64,000 bases of DNA. Source: Prostheceraeus crozeri (taxonomy: Eukaryota; Platyhelminthes; Polycladida; Euryleptidae). Both the position numbers and the translations under genes were made by a program. Of the stretch, positions 1-10,828 are shown piece by piece. Where the stretch lies: the NCBI GenBank assembly GCA_907163375.1, contig CAJQUW010015617.1, forward strand, positions 98,333 through 162,332, in the 5' to 3' direction. Position 1 is the stretch's first letter, and every line of letters starts with the position of its first letter. Below the pieces are notes generated by a model. That model saw nothing but the letters and a program-made list of their open reading frames with translations. It ran no database searches and was not told the origin of the DNA.

Positions 1-2
1 AC

Positions 3-3000
3 GGCGATGATGAGTCAGACGAAAATACGATGACCAAACTGTGCGAAAAGACAGGTAATCAATGGACAATGCAATACCCTTGGTGCAAGGATCCGATCTC
101 CCTCCCCGACAATAGAAAACAAGCTGAGAGATTGCTATACGCGAGAGAAAAGCAATTAATGAAAAATCCAACTTTAGCGAAGTCCTATGACAATCAAATC
201 AAGGAGATGATTGATGCACAATTTGCTAGAAAGTTGTCAACTGAAGAAATTGCGAATTATTCTGGGCCTGTGTTTTATTTACCTCATCACGGCATCGTAA
301 AGGAAAGCAAAAGTACCCCAATCAGAGTCGTATTCAATTCATCTGTAGTTTTTCAAGGTCATTCTTTGAACAGTTATTGGGAGAAGGGACCCGATCTCTT
401 CAACGATCTTCTCGGAGTTATCCTCAGATTCCGTGAGAATAATGTTGCCTTAGTTGGAGACATCTCGAAGATGTATCATCGAATAAAGCTTTCTGAGAAA
501 GATCAACATGTTCACAGATTTCTTTGGAGAGACATGAATTCTCAGAAACAACCGGATACATACGCGATGACTGTGCTGACATTTGGCGACAAACCTGCTC
601 CTGCTATGGCCATGACAGTCCTGAGGAAGACGGCCGATGAAAGACAAGATGACCTTCCGGCTGCGGCAAATACGATTCGTCGAAACTCATACATGGATGA
701 TATATGCGACTCGGTCCGAAATTCAGATGAAGCCGAAGAATTATCAAGACAGATAAACCAAGTGTTAGCAGGCGGCGGATTTACAATAAAACAATGGACA
801 TTCAGCCACACTTCGAAAGACAAAGAAGAAATTTGCGATGGAGATGGGAAACTAGAGAAAGTTCTCGGTATTCTTTGGCAAACAGAATCAGATGAATTAT
901 GCATTAAAACGAATATTAATAACGAATTGGAGTTTACTAAGCGGAAAGTCTTCAGTGAAATGTCTAAGATTTTTGACCCGTTGGGCTTGGCGGCTGCCAC
1001 GGTGATTGGAGTTAAAATCGCATTTCAAAATTTGTGGAGAACTGGACTTGAATGGGATGACCCTCTTCCATGCGAAGATCAGCGAATGTGGAAACAAATA
1101 CTTACAGAATTAATTGAACTGCAAAATATCCGATTCCCCAGATCCATTACTCCCCCTGATTGTACTCAAGAATCCCCAACACTTTGCATATTTGCCGACG
1201 CTTCGGAGAATGCATTTGGAGCTTGCGCCTACTCGCGTTGGAAGATTAAAGACGGAACATACGATACACGGCTTATCTGTGCAAAGTCTCGAGTTGCTCC
1301 CATCAAAAGGTTGACCATTCCGAAACTTGAACTTCAAGCCGTAGTATTAGCGTCAAGACTTAGCAAGTTAATACACGACGAAATGAGGATTCAATTTAAC
1401 CAAACTGTGTTATTCACGGACAGCATGATTGTCCTTGGTTGGATCCGCTCTGCTCCCTCCGGTAAATCAATTCCATTTATTACTTGCCGAGTCAAAGAAA
1501 TTACCAGTCGAATACCCCCATCTCAATGTAAACACATCCCAGGAAAATTGAACGTCGCAGATCAAATCTCGAGAGGAGTAAACGCAAAAGAATTGCAAGA
1601 GACATGGCAACGAGGACCCGATTTTTTATCTCTCCCAGAAAGTGAATGGCCAACGACTCCGATAACCCCAGCCCCTGATGAACCCACAAAGAACACTATG
1701 ATTGCCACAGTGACCTTAAAGAAACCTTGCATCGAACTGAGCAACGTCTCAAGTTGGAAGAAGGCAAAGAGAGTAGCAGCATATGTCCAGCGATTCATTA
1801 AAAACAGTCGAACCCCAAAAGCGGAAAGGATTGTAGGACCGCTGACTGTCGAAGAAATAAGAAAAGCTGAACTCACTCTAATCAAAGAGGCACAGAGGAC
1901 AATAGCCGAGAAAATGAACAATGGTCAGTTAAAGAATTTGACGCCTTTCATCGACAATGATGATGTGATTAAAGTAGGGGGCCGCATGACAAATGCCGAC
2001 TTTCTTTCCTACGACAGTAAACACCCTATTCTGTTACCGGGAAATCATCCTGCCTCCAAACTCATCATGCGTGAAAATCATGAGCGTGGACACTGCGGTG
2101 TTGCAGCAACAGCTGGAAAAGCGCGACGTAACTTTTGGATTTGCAAAGGTTTCAACCTAGCAAAAACTATTGTTCAGAATTGTGTATTGTGTCGTAAACT
2201 TGCCCATAGAACCCACACCGAGCTGATGGCTTCCTTACCCAGTGATCGTCTCAAGCCGTTTACGCCCCCCTTTTATAACACCTCAGTTGATTATTTCGGT
2301 CCATTTGACGTAAAGATCAGTAGGAACAAATCGGAAAAGAATTACGGTGTGATATTTACATGTATGAACTCTCGTGCTGTTCATTTGGAGTTGGCAAAGG
2401 ATGCTTCTGCGGATGGATTTATACAGGTTTTGAGAAGATTCTTTGCAATAAGAGGCTTTCCGACTCTTATTCTCAGTGATAATGGCACTCAAATGGTGGG
2501 AGCGGAAAGGCAACTCAGACAAATGATACAAGAGTGGGACAAGACAAGGATAACTGAATTTTGCGCAGACAAGAATTCAAAGTGGAAATTCACGACACCA
2601 TTAGCACCTCATCACAACGGTTGTACTGAGTCGCTAGTGAAAACTGCTAAGAGGACGTTAAAGACCGTTATAGGAGAACAAAAACTTACAGCATTTGAAC
2701 TATATACTTTTCTGTTGGAGTGCGGTAATATCATGAATCAACGGCCACTCGGACGAATCAATAATGACCCGAATGAAGGAAGCTACATTTGCCCAAACGA
2801 CCTTCTGTTAGGAAGAGCCAGCTCTGCTACTCCACCCGGCCCCTTCAGAGATGGAGAATGTTTCAAGGATCGCGTACGGCTCATTCAAAACTTATCCGAC
2901 AATTTTTGGAAACGCTGGTCTCGTGATGTTCTTCCTACTCTTTTCCCCCGGAAAAAATGGCAGACTAAATCGAAGGAAATTCAGATCGGAGATATCGTCG

Positions 3001-3176
3001 TAACTGCCGATAGCAACACTGTCAGAGGAAAGTGGACTTTAGGAAAAATCGAAGAGGTTTTCAGAGGTCAGGATAATAGAGTGAGAAATGTTAAAATTAA
3101 GGTTGGTCAATCTTTTATCCGTAGACCAATTACTAAGATTGCGGTGGTTTTGAATTCTGATTGTGACGGTTGCTAA
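3..3176 (+). CDS. BEL/Pao Pol polyprotein (RT, RNase H, integrase), open at the window edge
   Basis: This Pol would copy the element's RNA into DNA and integrate it. The frame is open to the window start, and the first in-window ATG at 30 is probably internal. Numbering from that Met, the reverse transcriptase covers about residues 80-300, with the catalytic YMDD near 221. RNase H follows with FADAS near 388 and TDSM near 466. The integrase has a His/Cys zinc-binding region near 684-722, then the core with VDYFGP near 753, SDNGTQ near 817 and the glutamate in CTES near 867. The C-terminal part carries a chromodomain-like or DUF-type tail common in BEL elements. Family assignment rests on recognised motifs, not on a search. 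Within the window the frame looks whole, so the element may be a fairly recent insertion. Confidence 0.92.
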   Translation, partial: GDDESDENTMTKLCEKTGNQWTMQYPWCKDPISLPDNRKQAERLLYAREKQLMKNPTLAKSYDNQIKEMIDAQFARKLSTEEIANYSGPVFYLPHHGIVKESKSTPIRVVFNSSVVFQGHSLNSYWEKGPDLFNDLLGVILRFRENNVALVGDISKMYHRIKLSEKDQHVHRFLWRDMNSQKQPDTYAMTVLTFGDKPAPAMAMTVLRKTADERQDDLPAAANTIRRNSYMDDICDSVRNSDEAEELSRQINQVLAGGGFTIKQWTFSHTSKDKEEICDGDGKLEKVLGILWQTESDELCIKTNINNELEFTKRKVFSEMSKIFDPLGLAAATVIGVKIAFQNLWRTGLEWDDPLPCEDQRMWKQILTELIELQNIRFPRSITPPDCTQESPTLCIFADASENAFGACAYSRWKIKDGTYDTRLICAKSRVAPIKRLTIPKLELQAVVLASRLSKLIHDEMRIQFNQTVLFTDSMIVLGWIRSAPSGKSIPFITCRVKEITSRIPPSQCKHIPGKLNVADQISRGVNAKELQETWQRGPDFLSLPESEWPTTPITPAPDEPTKNTMIATVTLKKPCIELSNVSSWKKAKRVAAYVQRFIKNSRTPKAERIVGPLTVEEIRKAELTLIKEAQRTIAEKMNNGQLKNLTPFIDNDDVIKVGGRMTNADFLSYDSKHPILLPGNHPASKLIMRENHERGHCGVAATAGKARRNFWICKGFNLAKTIVQNCVLCRKLAHRTHTELMASLPSDRLKPFTPPFYNTSVDYFGPFDVKISRNKSEKNYGVIFTCMNSRAVHLELAKDASADGFIQVLRRFFAIRGFPTLILSDNGTQMVGAERQLRQMIQEWDKTRITEFCADKNSKWKFTTPLAPHHNGCTESLVKTAKRTLKTVIGEQKLTAFELYTFLLECGNIMNQRPLGRINNDPNEGSYICPNDLLLGRASSATPPGPFRDGECFKDRVRLIQNLSDNFWKRWSRDVLPTLFPRKKWQTKSKEIQIGDIVVTADSNTVRGKWTLGKIEEVFRGQDNRVRNVKIKVGQSFIRRPITKIAVVLNSDCDGC

Positions 3177-3200
3177 TCATTTTTTGTGCTGCTGGGAGGA

Positions 3201-3563
3201 TGTTTCGTTGTATTCTTAATTGAATTTTATCTTTCGTGTCCTTTTGTGACTCAGCTTGTTGCATCGCTGTTGTGGTTGATCCCATTCCTATTGCATCACT
3301 GACTTGCTCATCTTTCCCTCGGCCTCGCCTAATGGCATCCCTTGTACCCGCACGCAGTTTACTTACGGACCAATAACTTTAGATTGTTCCCTGTTATACT
3401 TGGCTGCCTGCCGGTCAGCGTTCAGTTTCGCTTCTCACCACGCATCAACAATTTCGAATTGTCCTGTCTTGTTATTGTTATTAAGTCGTTAGACTTTACG
3501 TTTTGTTGCCTTATGACTTTCCATTAATTGGAATAGCTATCTACTGGTCATTTCTTCAAAACA
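3201..3563 (+). repeat. Candidate 3' LTR of the BEL/Pao element
   Basis: The LTR is inferred. A purine tract (GGGAGGA, 3194-3200) is followed by TGTTTCG at 3201, and a matching AAAACA ends at 3563, giving TGTTT...AAACA inverted ends and a 363-bp LTR. The partner LTR is outside the window, so the right boundary is uncertain. Confidence 0.45.
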
Positions 3564-3569
3564 TATCGA

Positions 3570-3825
3570 GCAATACGATACGAATTGTTTTCATGTGTGA
3601 ACTACGGGGATAATAGACCAGTACCCTTCTGATCTCTTCCTCAACTTCATTTCCGAAATGCATACCTGAAAATGATTTGTGGTTGATCTCATTTTCTAGA
3701 TCGATTTTGAGCACTATTAAAGGCGGCCTTCTCTTATAGTTTCGATTTATCAATCGAGACATCAGATTCACTATCATGCTGGAGAGGTCGTCGTGCAAAC
3801 TTAAGATCAATGGTTTCTCAATCAT
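3570..3825 (-). pseudogene. Possible hAT-type transposase scrap
   Basis: A minus-strand reading of about 85 residues contains LHDDLSSMIVNLMSRLI, then IVLKIDLENEINH and FGNEVEEEIRRVL. This spacing resembles the middle part of a group of hAT-derived proteins in which a HDDL-type segment is followed by a lysine/aspartate-rich strand. The resemblance is from memory and weak. No zinc finger or C-terminal dimerisation region is nearby, and no terminal inverted repeats were seen. It could equally be chance coding-like sequence. Confidence 0.25.
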
Positions 3826-6800
3826 ACATACGAAATGAAAATAAGGTTAAATGCAGATATAAGATAGGAATCTGACAAATAGATTGAATCACCGAATTTT
3901 CCGGAATTTTTCCCGGCCAGGAATTATATTTTCAAATTTCCCTGGTTTTTCCAGGCTTCCCAGGGGCGTGGGAAGCCTGCATACATCATTTGAGAGCTTA
4001 AATTCTCAGCTTTATAATGAGCTATGACAAACTTGTATCCGTTTCTGTATTTGCTGAGCAGTGCTCCAAATTATGAAAATCGCTCAATTTGCAAGTCGCA
4101 ATTTTTCAATAAGAAAGCATGTGAGCATGATAATGAATCTGGCATGGGGAAAACGAGGATTTTCCGAGCTCTTTTTTTGATATACTGGTCATCAAAATGG
4201 GTAAACTATTAGTGCGAGAGCAACTGACGTTTTCTTCATGGATTCGCTCACAAGCGCTTCTTATCATTTTTAATTTGTAGATTGTACCCCAACATCAGTA
4301 AAACGACATTTCTTAAGCAATCCAGTCGTCTTGCAAGATACGGAGGGTCAAACATCACAAAATCCCATTTGTTTATGTAGATCCATGCATTTTGAGTTTG
4401 GAACACTTGATAACGTGATGATATGACTTTCATTTTATCACTCAAAATAACCACGAAATGTCATTTGCATGATCATGATTGCACTATTCAGGCAGATTTC
4501 TCCTGCAGTTCGGTGAAACGAGACATTTCTGGATGTATGTGGCTTGCCTGACTTTCTGTTAAAGTTAATGAATTATTGTTGTAGTTAAACATACACATTT
4601 TCCAGCTCACAAAAATTATATTTACAGAACTCCTTTTATGTGCAGCACGGTTTCAGTAAGCTGATTCTTCTTAAGGCATTGACTTAGATCGATGCCTGAC
4701 TAAGCAGTTGAAATTGCCATCAGACAAACAGCTACTGTCCAGTCAAGTCCCGCTAATTTACGCCATGCGACAAGTCAGATTTCTATGCATGAATCTGTCA
4801 CTAGAAATAAATACTGAAAAATGGGACTTTTGCTCAATGGATAATGAACAGTTTCATAGCAGATCATAGCCACTGATCTGACGATATGAAATGGCATGCT
4901 AGAAACTAAAACAATAGCCAAGAATGACCGAAATACATTACACGTGTAGGTGATATGGACACAGTCCTGTCGGAATACAATTGAAGTTGTGGTAATAATT
5001 GTTGATCTAACCTTCATAAGAAGGCTTGATTCACGAAGTCAATAAATACAGTCCGCTTCATAAATACAGTTAGAAATTAGTTGAAAAGCATCATTTTATA
5101 GCAAACAGTGCATGTACACCCAGTTTGTGCTATAAAAGACGCTGCCATTATTTCATGCGTAATGGGTGCACCTTGGAAAATTTCACAAAATGAACATTCA
5201 TTATCGTTGCCAGCATGCTGCACCTTTTATGATGTCTTATCACCTTGTATGTTAAACTTATGCTACATGGTGGTGGTATATTGATCGTGATTGCTCCACA
5301 ACGTCATCATGTTCAATGTTCATGTTTCCTACCAAATCTGCACAAGTGTAAAGGCGAACATCTGTGGTTTATTCTTCCGTATAGTCCGTTGTATTGTTTT
5401 TTTGTCTTTTTCTTATAGAGCAGATGTATTGTTAATTTTTCATTGTCTAAACTGTGATGTCATGTCCGAATGCACCATGACATGCAAATAAAGCATTTAT
5501 TATTTTATATAAACAATTATTGCTTGCTTAGTTTGAATTTCTTTCAATGTCACATCGCAAGTCGTGAGCTGGGACAAAAACGTTTCTACATTAGCGGTAT
5601 CATTCTTGCTAAATGGAGGTATGATTAAAAAACGACAAAACGAAAAGCTACCCAAAGTCGCAGCAAAGGACCGATCATGCATTGGGCATACATGCTGTAT
5701 TGGCGATAGCATGTTTCACTCCTATGCTGCAGAAAGAAAACCGAGCATTTTGAGCAAGGCACCCGATCGATTTTATCTTTAAGACGTTCTGTCAGCAATT
5801 ATTTCTTGTTTACCAGGCTATGCCAATGTGTATGCGTGGCATTTTACCTTTTTTCGCAAACCTTTAAGTGTAAATCACTACCGCATAATTAAGGTTAAAA
5901 GTTCAGATAAACATGCAGAAAAATACGGCACGACCATCGATTGTGACTATTATCTATTGATCCTCGTAGAAAGAGAAATGGTGTGCTAGACATTTGTTTC
6001 TTCCACAAAGTATATGACTAACTCATCTACCTTAATGTTGTTGAACATTTCAATTTAATGTAATTTTGTTAATAAAAACCTACGTCTAGTAGCTCCGTAT
6101 TACCAAACATTAATTTAATTGTTTCCTTTACTTTCGTGTGCATTTAAGGTATGGAATACATTAAATTCACATTGAGCTAGCGCTCCGTCAATAGTTGCTT
6201 TCGTTAAGTGATTGAAAAATGCTGATTTAAATGCATTAATGAATGCCACTGCGCCATCATTTCATACTCGCCTTTAAGAGATGCGTTTGGTGGTCGTGAC
6301 ATGTATATCTGTAACGATTTTGAAGAATGGCTATTTATTGTCTTGTGGTCTCTATAAAAATAAGCTTCTACGTCCTCTAACATTCTAGGGACTTTTATTT
6401 CATTACGTATAGTAGAATGTTGAGCAAGATAGAAAAGTGGAACAAAAAGTGAAACTAAAAAGTGGTTTTAGAAGTGCTAGTTTCGACCAATGATTGAGTA
6501 AAGTGTCTCCCAGGGATAAGCGTAATTTCTACTACATGGTCATTGGGTCGGTACCATTGTGAAGCAGACAAGCGTGCCATCAAAGTTATGAATACTTTTT
6601 TATGTTTCATAGCATGACTATTCTTTCACGTACTTCATTCTCCTTGTTTGACGAGCAGCATCCGCACATAGTGAGGAATCTGAAGAAAAAAAAACTTTGA
6701 TGAAAGAACAATTTTTGGCATGGCACGTATTTCTTGGAAAAATGAAAATCAAATAAGGTACAGGTGGATACGTGATACAATTTTGAAAAAAAACGAATAA

Positions 6801-9674
6801 GTCAACGTACAGAAAAATAAGTCAATGAATGAGCAAGTTTTCACTAATAGCACAACAGTATGGAACAAACGTGTTGAAGCGCCTAGCACTCCACGAAACT
6901 GGATGAATAAAGGATGAATGAATTCAAAATGTCATCACTCATTACTTCATTCATAAAATTCAGGCAGATGCATACACGTAAAGGATGCATAATCTCACGG
7001 ATGACGACTTCAGACAAAATGAAGTGCGCGTTCGCAAAATCAATTCTAGGCTTCAGACTGATGTGATACCACCTCATCTGACGCTTCGAATTTCTGGAAT
7101 GGAAATTTCGGCTTCGAACAAGGTTCCATTCCAAGAAATAATATCGAAATTGTTTCTTAGGTTAAACATCTTGGCTTTAATATAGTCGTCAATAAAAGCG
7201 TATGCCTATCATCTCAGAAAAAATCTACGCGAATTTTACTCTTCATGCAACAGCATACTAGAACTTCCGCATTGCATCAACATCAACAGAAAATGGAATC
7301 TCATCAGGATTTATGCTCTTTCCCATGTAGACTTCATACTCTAAGCAACCCCCTTTGTAACCAAAGATAATTAGCATGCACTAGACATTGAAATCCGACA
7401 AGTTGTTCACCGAGCTTTCAATTTGCACCTCTCGTGTTATAATCAGCTACTTTATGCAGTCGCCGGTCACCAGCCGACATTCCTCCGTGTTCCTCAAATG
7501 CAATCCCGCAACGAAAAATTTTACCGATCTGGCTTTACGAAGACTACGCCGATGTAATCAACATACGACAACATGGGATTAGTAACCACGTAGCAGCATA
7601 TCTGGCTTTGAGACACATTAAAGAAGAAATTCAGAAGATAACAAAGACGCTACAGAATATTGAAAATCCTGTTGTCTAGCAATGTTTCTATTTCACGTAT
7701 ATTCAATCGTACCATCTGAACTTCGAAGTTGCCGATATTTTTCTTTTCACTGCGCTTCGATCATTGTACTAACAATTTTACTCAACCAATTTTGTACATT
7801 TGTTGTACGTGAAGGGGAAAACGAACTTAGTTTGACATGTGATCTTACAGAAATCTTCAGCTACTTTTAGATCGAGTGCACGTGGTCGCAGGCAATGCAT
7901 CTCCTCGAAGAAGGAGAAAACGGCTATTGTATTTAGCTGATGAGGTCACATCGCTGTTTGGCTGCCGAAATGAAGAGAAAGCGCCTCGACTGAGTGCGAT
8001 TTTCATTTCTAATATATATATTCGCATTTTTAACGAATCTCGAGAACCAACAAATCCTTTTGTCAAATTTCCGCCTGACAACATATAGTATTGCGCAAAT
8101 TAATTGAGCACAATCGCATCTAAGTGAAAATCACATATTTGAGGAGTGTACAATGCTCTCTCAAACTAGACCAAGTTTAATGTTATGCCTGCATAAAAAT
8201 CCCAAGACCAATTTCATCAGTTTTACGTATTTCTTATCAATACGATCTTATACAGGTAAGATAATTTTCATTTCTCTGTGTAGTTTTGATGCATATGCCT
8301 TACTCGATGACATGCATATATGACTCAATAAATATTTTGCTTCGGACCTCTTAATATTTAGTATTGAATAAATTAACATAGATCAAGTTGGGATTCCGTA
8401 TAGGTAAAAGTTTTTAATTGATTCATGCCGTTTATTCTTCGCTGTAATGGCTATATTTTTGCTCCGTCGATTTCGCGATGAGATAATAACCTTTTAATTA
8501 TATATGCACTATTGATTGTCCTCTCCTTCTAGTGTTTCAACATTTCGTGTCCATTGATCATGTATGCTTCTATCATATACAAAATCATTGTGTATCACCG
8601 GATCGTCGTACCCCATCATTTTGCATCCATAATCATTTTCCATTGTCACATTGCTGTCATTCATAACCTTAATTTTTTGTATCATCACCACAACGTGTTT
8701 CCTGTTGAAAAATATACGTTCTGCCATTCTGCATAAAAATCGACTTTTGGTCTCAAATGCCAACTGATTGCAAAGTTTTCAAAACACAAAGACATCAGCA
8801 TTAACATTTGAATAAACGACGATGTATCGCAAAAAAATTAATTGCTACCTATCGACTCTTGAAGCTTCGATTTGATTGGAATGTTAGAACCGAAATTCAT
8901 TATTCACTTCTCATCTTTCATTTCTCAGTACAAGCATGGATATTTCGCCGGAAACACGAACGTCTAAACCTCCAATTTTTAATATGATGCACGAGTATTT
9001 ATGGAAACATCTCCAATGCGATGTCGGCGATTACTTACTTTAAAAATCTCGGTAGATTTACCAATATTTTCAGTTATATGCAGATCAAAAGATTTACGGG
9101 AGATACTTCTCGCAATTCCGAAAAGGTCAAATATAGGATAGTTTATACTAGGCCTATTTCGTGCTTTTGCATCTGAAAATTATCACTACTATATAACATG
9201 GTAGTACAAGGTGTAGGTATACAAGCTATTGTGCAATTTCAGTGGGCTTATCTTCTCTCTTACAAGCATCAGCTTACGATGAATTGGTGATTTTGTTTAT
9301 TACCGTTGTTGACTAATTGTAAATGAACACTGGTACTTTCAAGATATACATTCTTATTGCTATTAAACAAGTAGTTTCGTATAAAAATTTTCACCATAGT
9401 AATCGCCTAGGTGTTGTTTAAAACCCAAATTGAGTCATTTTTAGTAACTAATATTTTCCGGCTAGCATACTTTTTCGAAAATTTGTTACAGAAAAGAAAT
9501 CACATCAAATAAATTTTTAAGTGTCGTACTGGCTTGGATAGCAGTTGGTATGCTCCTGAAATTGTGCTTAGTAGTAAAATCAGTTGTGAAATCGGCCAAA
9601 AAGGGGACAATGAATTTATCTTTTAGAAGCACTTTTTTTATGTATTTGACAATTTTCTGGAAGTTATGTCGAAC
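3826..9674. other. Anonymous AT-rich DNA, no recognised gene
   Basis: About 5.8 kb with only short frames (under about 90 codons) on either strand, none recognised. It holds AATAAA-type words (for example near 5489) and one tidy hairpin at 3952-3979. A stretch at 7443-7679 stays open for 79 codons after a pyrimidine-rich AG (near 7446) and could be a terminal exon, but it has no start and no recognisable homology. I see no tRNA, rRNA or transposon termini. Confidence 0.6.
3952..3979. repeat. Perfect 10-bp stem, 8-nt loop hairpin
   Basis: CAGGCTTCCC (3952-3961) pairs perfectly with GGGAAGCCTG (3970-3979) across an 8-nt loop. It lies at the end of a CCGG/CCTGG-rich stretch (3895-3960). No T tract or gene adjoins it, so a role as terminator or regulatory RNA is unsupported. 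Confidence 0.7.
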
Positions 9675-10370
9675 TATTATTCTGGAAAAATGAGCGAGAA
9701 AAAGGAAAATGCAGAGCGTTTAACAATCGAGACAAGTCTCTCAAGCTGCCTAAAATCCAGATAGAATAAAGAAGAGGAATTCCCAAAAAACAGGAGCGGG
9801 AGAAGAAAAGGTCGATGTCCTTTGTGATCGATCGAAGCAAGTTTCTCACTCAGACCAGAATCCAGATGTAATAGATTCCCCAAAAGTAGGAAAAAGAAGC
9901 AGTCGAGCGTTTAATCGAGATAGAATAAATTCTCCAAAAATAGGAGCGGGAAAAAAGAAAACATCCAGCATTTATCGATCGAGACAAGTTTCTCAGACTG
10001 CCCAGAATTCAGATAGAATGAATTGAAGTAATATCCGAAAATAGACAGACAAAAAGAAAACATCGAGTATGATGCGATCGAGACTAGTCTGCGTAGAATA
10101 TAGAAATAATGATTAGAAGTTCTCCAAAATAATAAGTGGGTTAAAGAAAGCGCAAATTTTTCAATGTTCTATCAAGTTCCTCTGCGTATCAAAGCAGGAT
10201 TCTCACCCTTTCCAGATAGAGAAAACTGAAAAAAATCATGCTCAAAAGTAGAAGCGGGGACTAGAAGACATCGACTATCTAATGATCAAGGCAAGTTTCT
10301 CTCTCTGCCCAGATAAAATATGTTGGTGAAATTCATCACTCAAAAGAACTGGGATCGGGAAAATGAAAAC
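9675..10370. repeat. Decayed minisatellite, unit roughly 100-125 bp
   Basis: A purine-rich unit recurs about six times. Shared words are GAGACAAGTTTCTCA (near 9729, 9836, 9979, 10079 and 10287), CCAGATAGAAT, and AAAAATAGGAGCGGGAAAAAG. Copies differ by many substitutions and indels, and one is shortened near 9905. It has no coding potential and reads as an old tandem array. Confidence 0.75.
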
Positions 10371-10828
10371 ACCTTTGTATAAATCGAATAAACCTTTGTA
10401 TTATCTCTCCCTCGGCAACAATGAAGTATCATAAATTTGATAAATTCCGAAAAATATGAAAAATAGGAGAGATCCTTAAAAAAGAAAATCTTAATCGAAA
10501 AAGACACCCTAAAAATATAATTTTCTATAAAAATAAGAAGAGAAATTTAATATTTCGACCGATCATCTAAAGTGGCCATCGTCAGAGATCTATTTACTCT
10601 CCAATACCTGCATGAGATTCAAATTACAAAACATAAAAACGATAGTAGGCTATAGAACGCATACAATCCTAAATAATCAAATACTACGGTTAAGAAAATC
10701 AGTAGCTATCTGAAGACTCAATGAACAAGGCCTCTGAACTAGAAAAAATGAGATGAAGGTGAAAAAACACCGAAGAAGTCTCGGTCTCACTGAGTCACTC
10801 CGTCCATTGAGTGAAGGCTTATGGAGCT
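10371..10828. other. AT-rich spacer, nothing recognised
   Basis: Between the minisatellite and the Penelope-like element there are no frames, hairpins or repeats that I can support. The first 200 bases are A-rich and may be a further decayed extension of the minisatellite. Confidence 0.5.

Larger units (their letters stand above)
1..3563 (+). mobile_element. BEL/Pao LTR retrotransposon, right-hand part
   Basis: The window opens inside a BEL/Pao element. A long pol frame (3-3176) is followed by a short purine-rich tract ending at 3200 and a candidate 3' LTR from 3201. The order reverse transcriptase, RNase H, integrase and the sequence style match BEL/Pao rather than Ty3/gypsy or Copia. The gag and protease part and the 5' LTR lie upstream of the window, so age cannot be estimated from LTR divergence. 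The visible part looks whole. Confidence 0.9.

Noticed and set aside
450-2531. Minus-strand frames under the BEL/Pao pol
   Set aside because: Antisense shadows of a well-supported coding frame.
3952-3979. Rho-independent terminator
   Set aside because: No T tract or upstream gene, and the surrounding sequence is eukaryotic.
9675-10370. CRISPR-like array (regular repeats with differing spacers)
   Set aside because: The whole unit is repeated with decay, unit length varies, and the host is eukaryotic.
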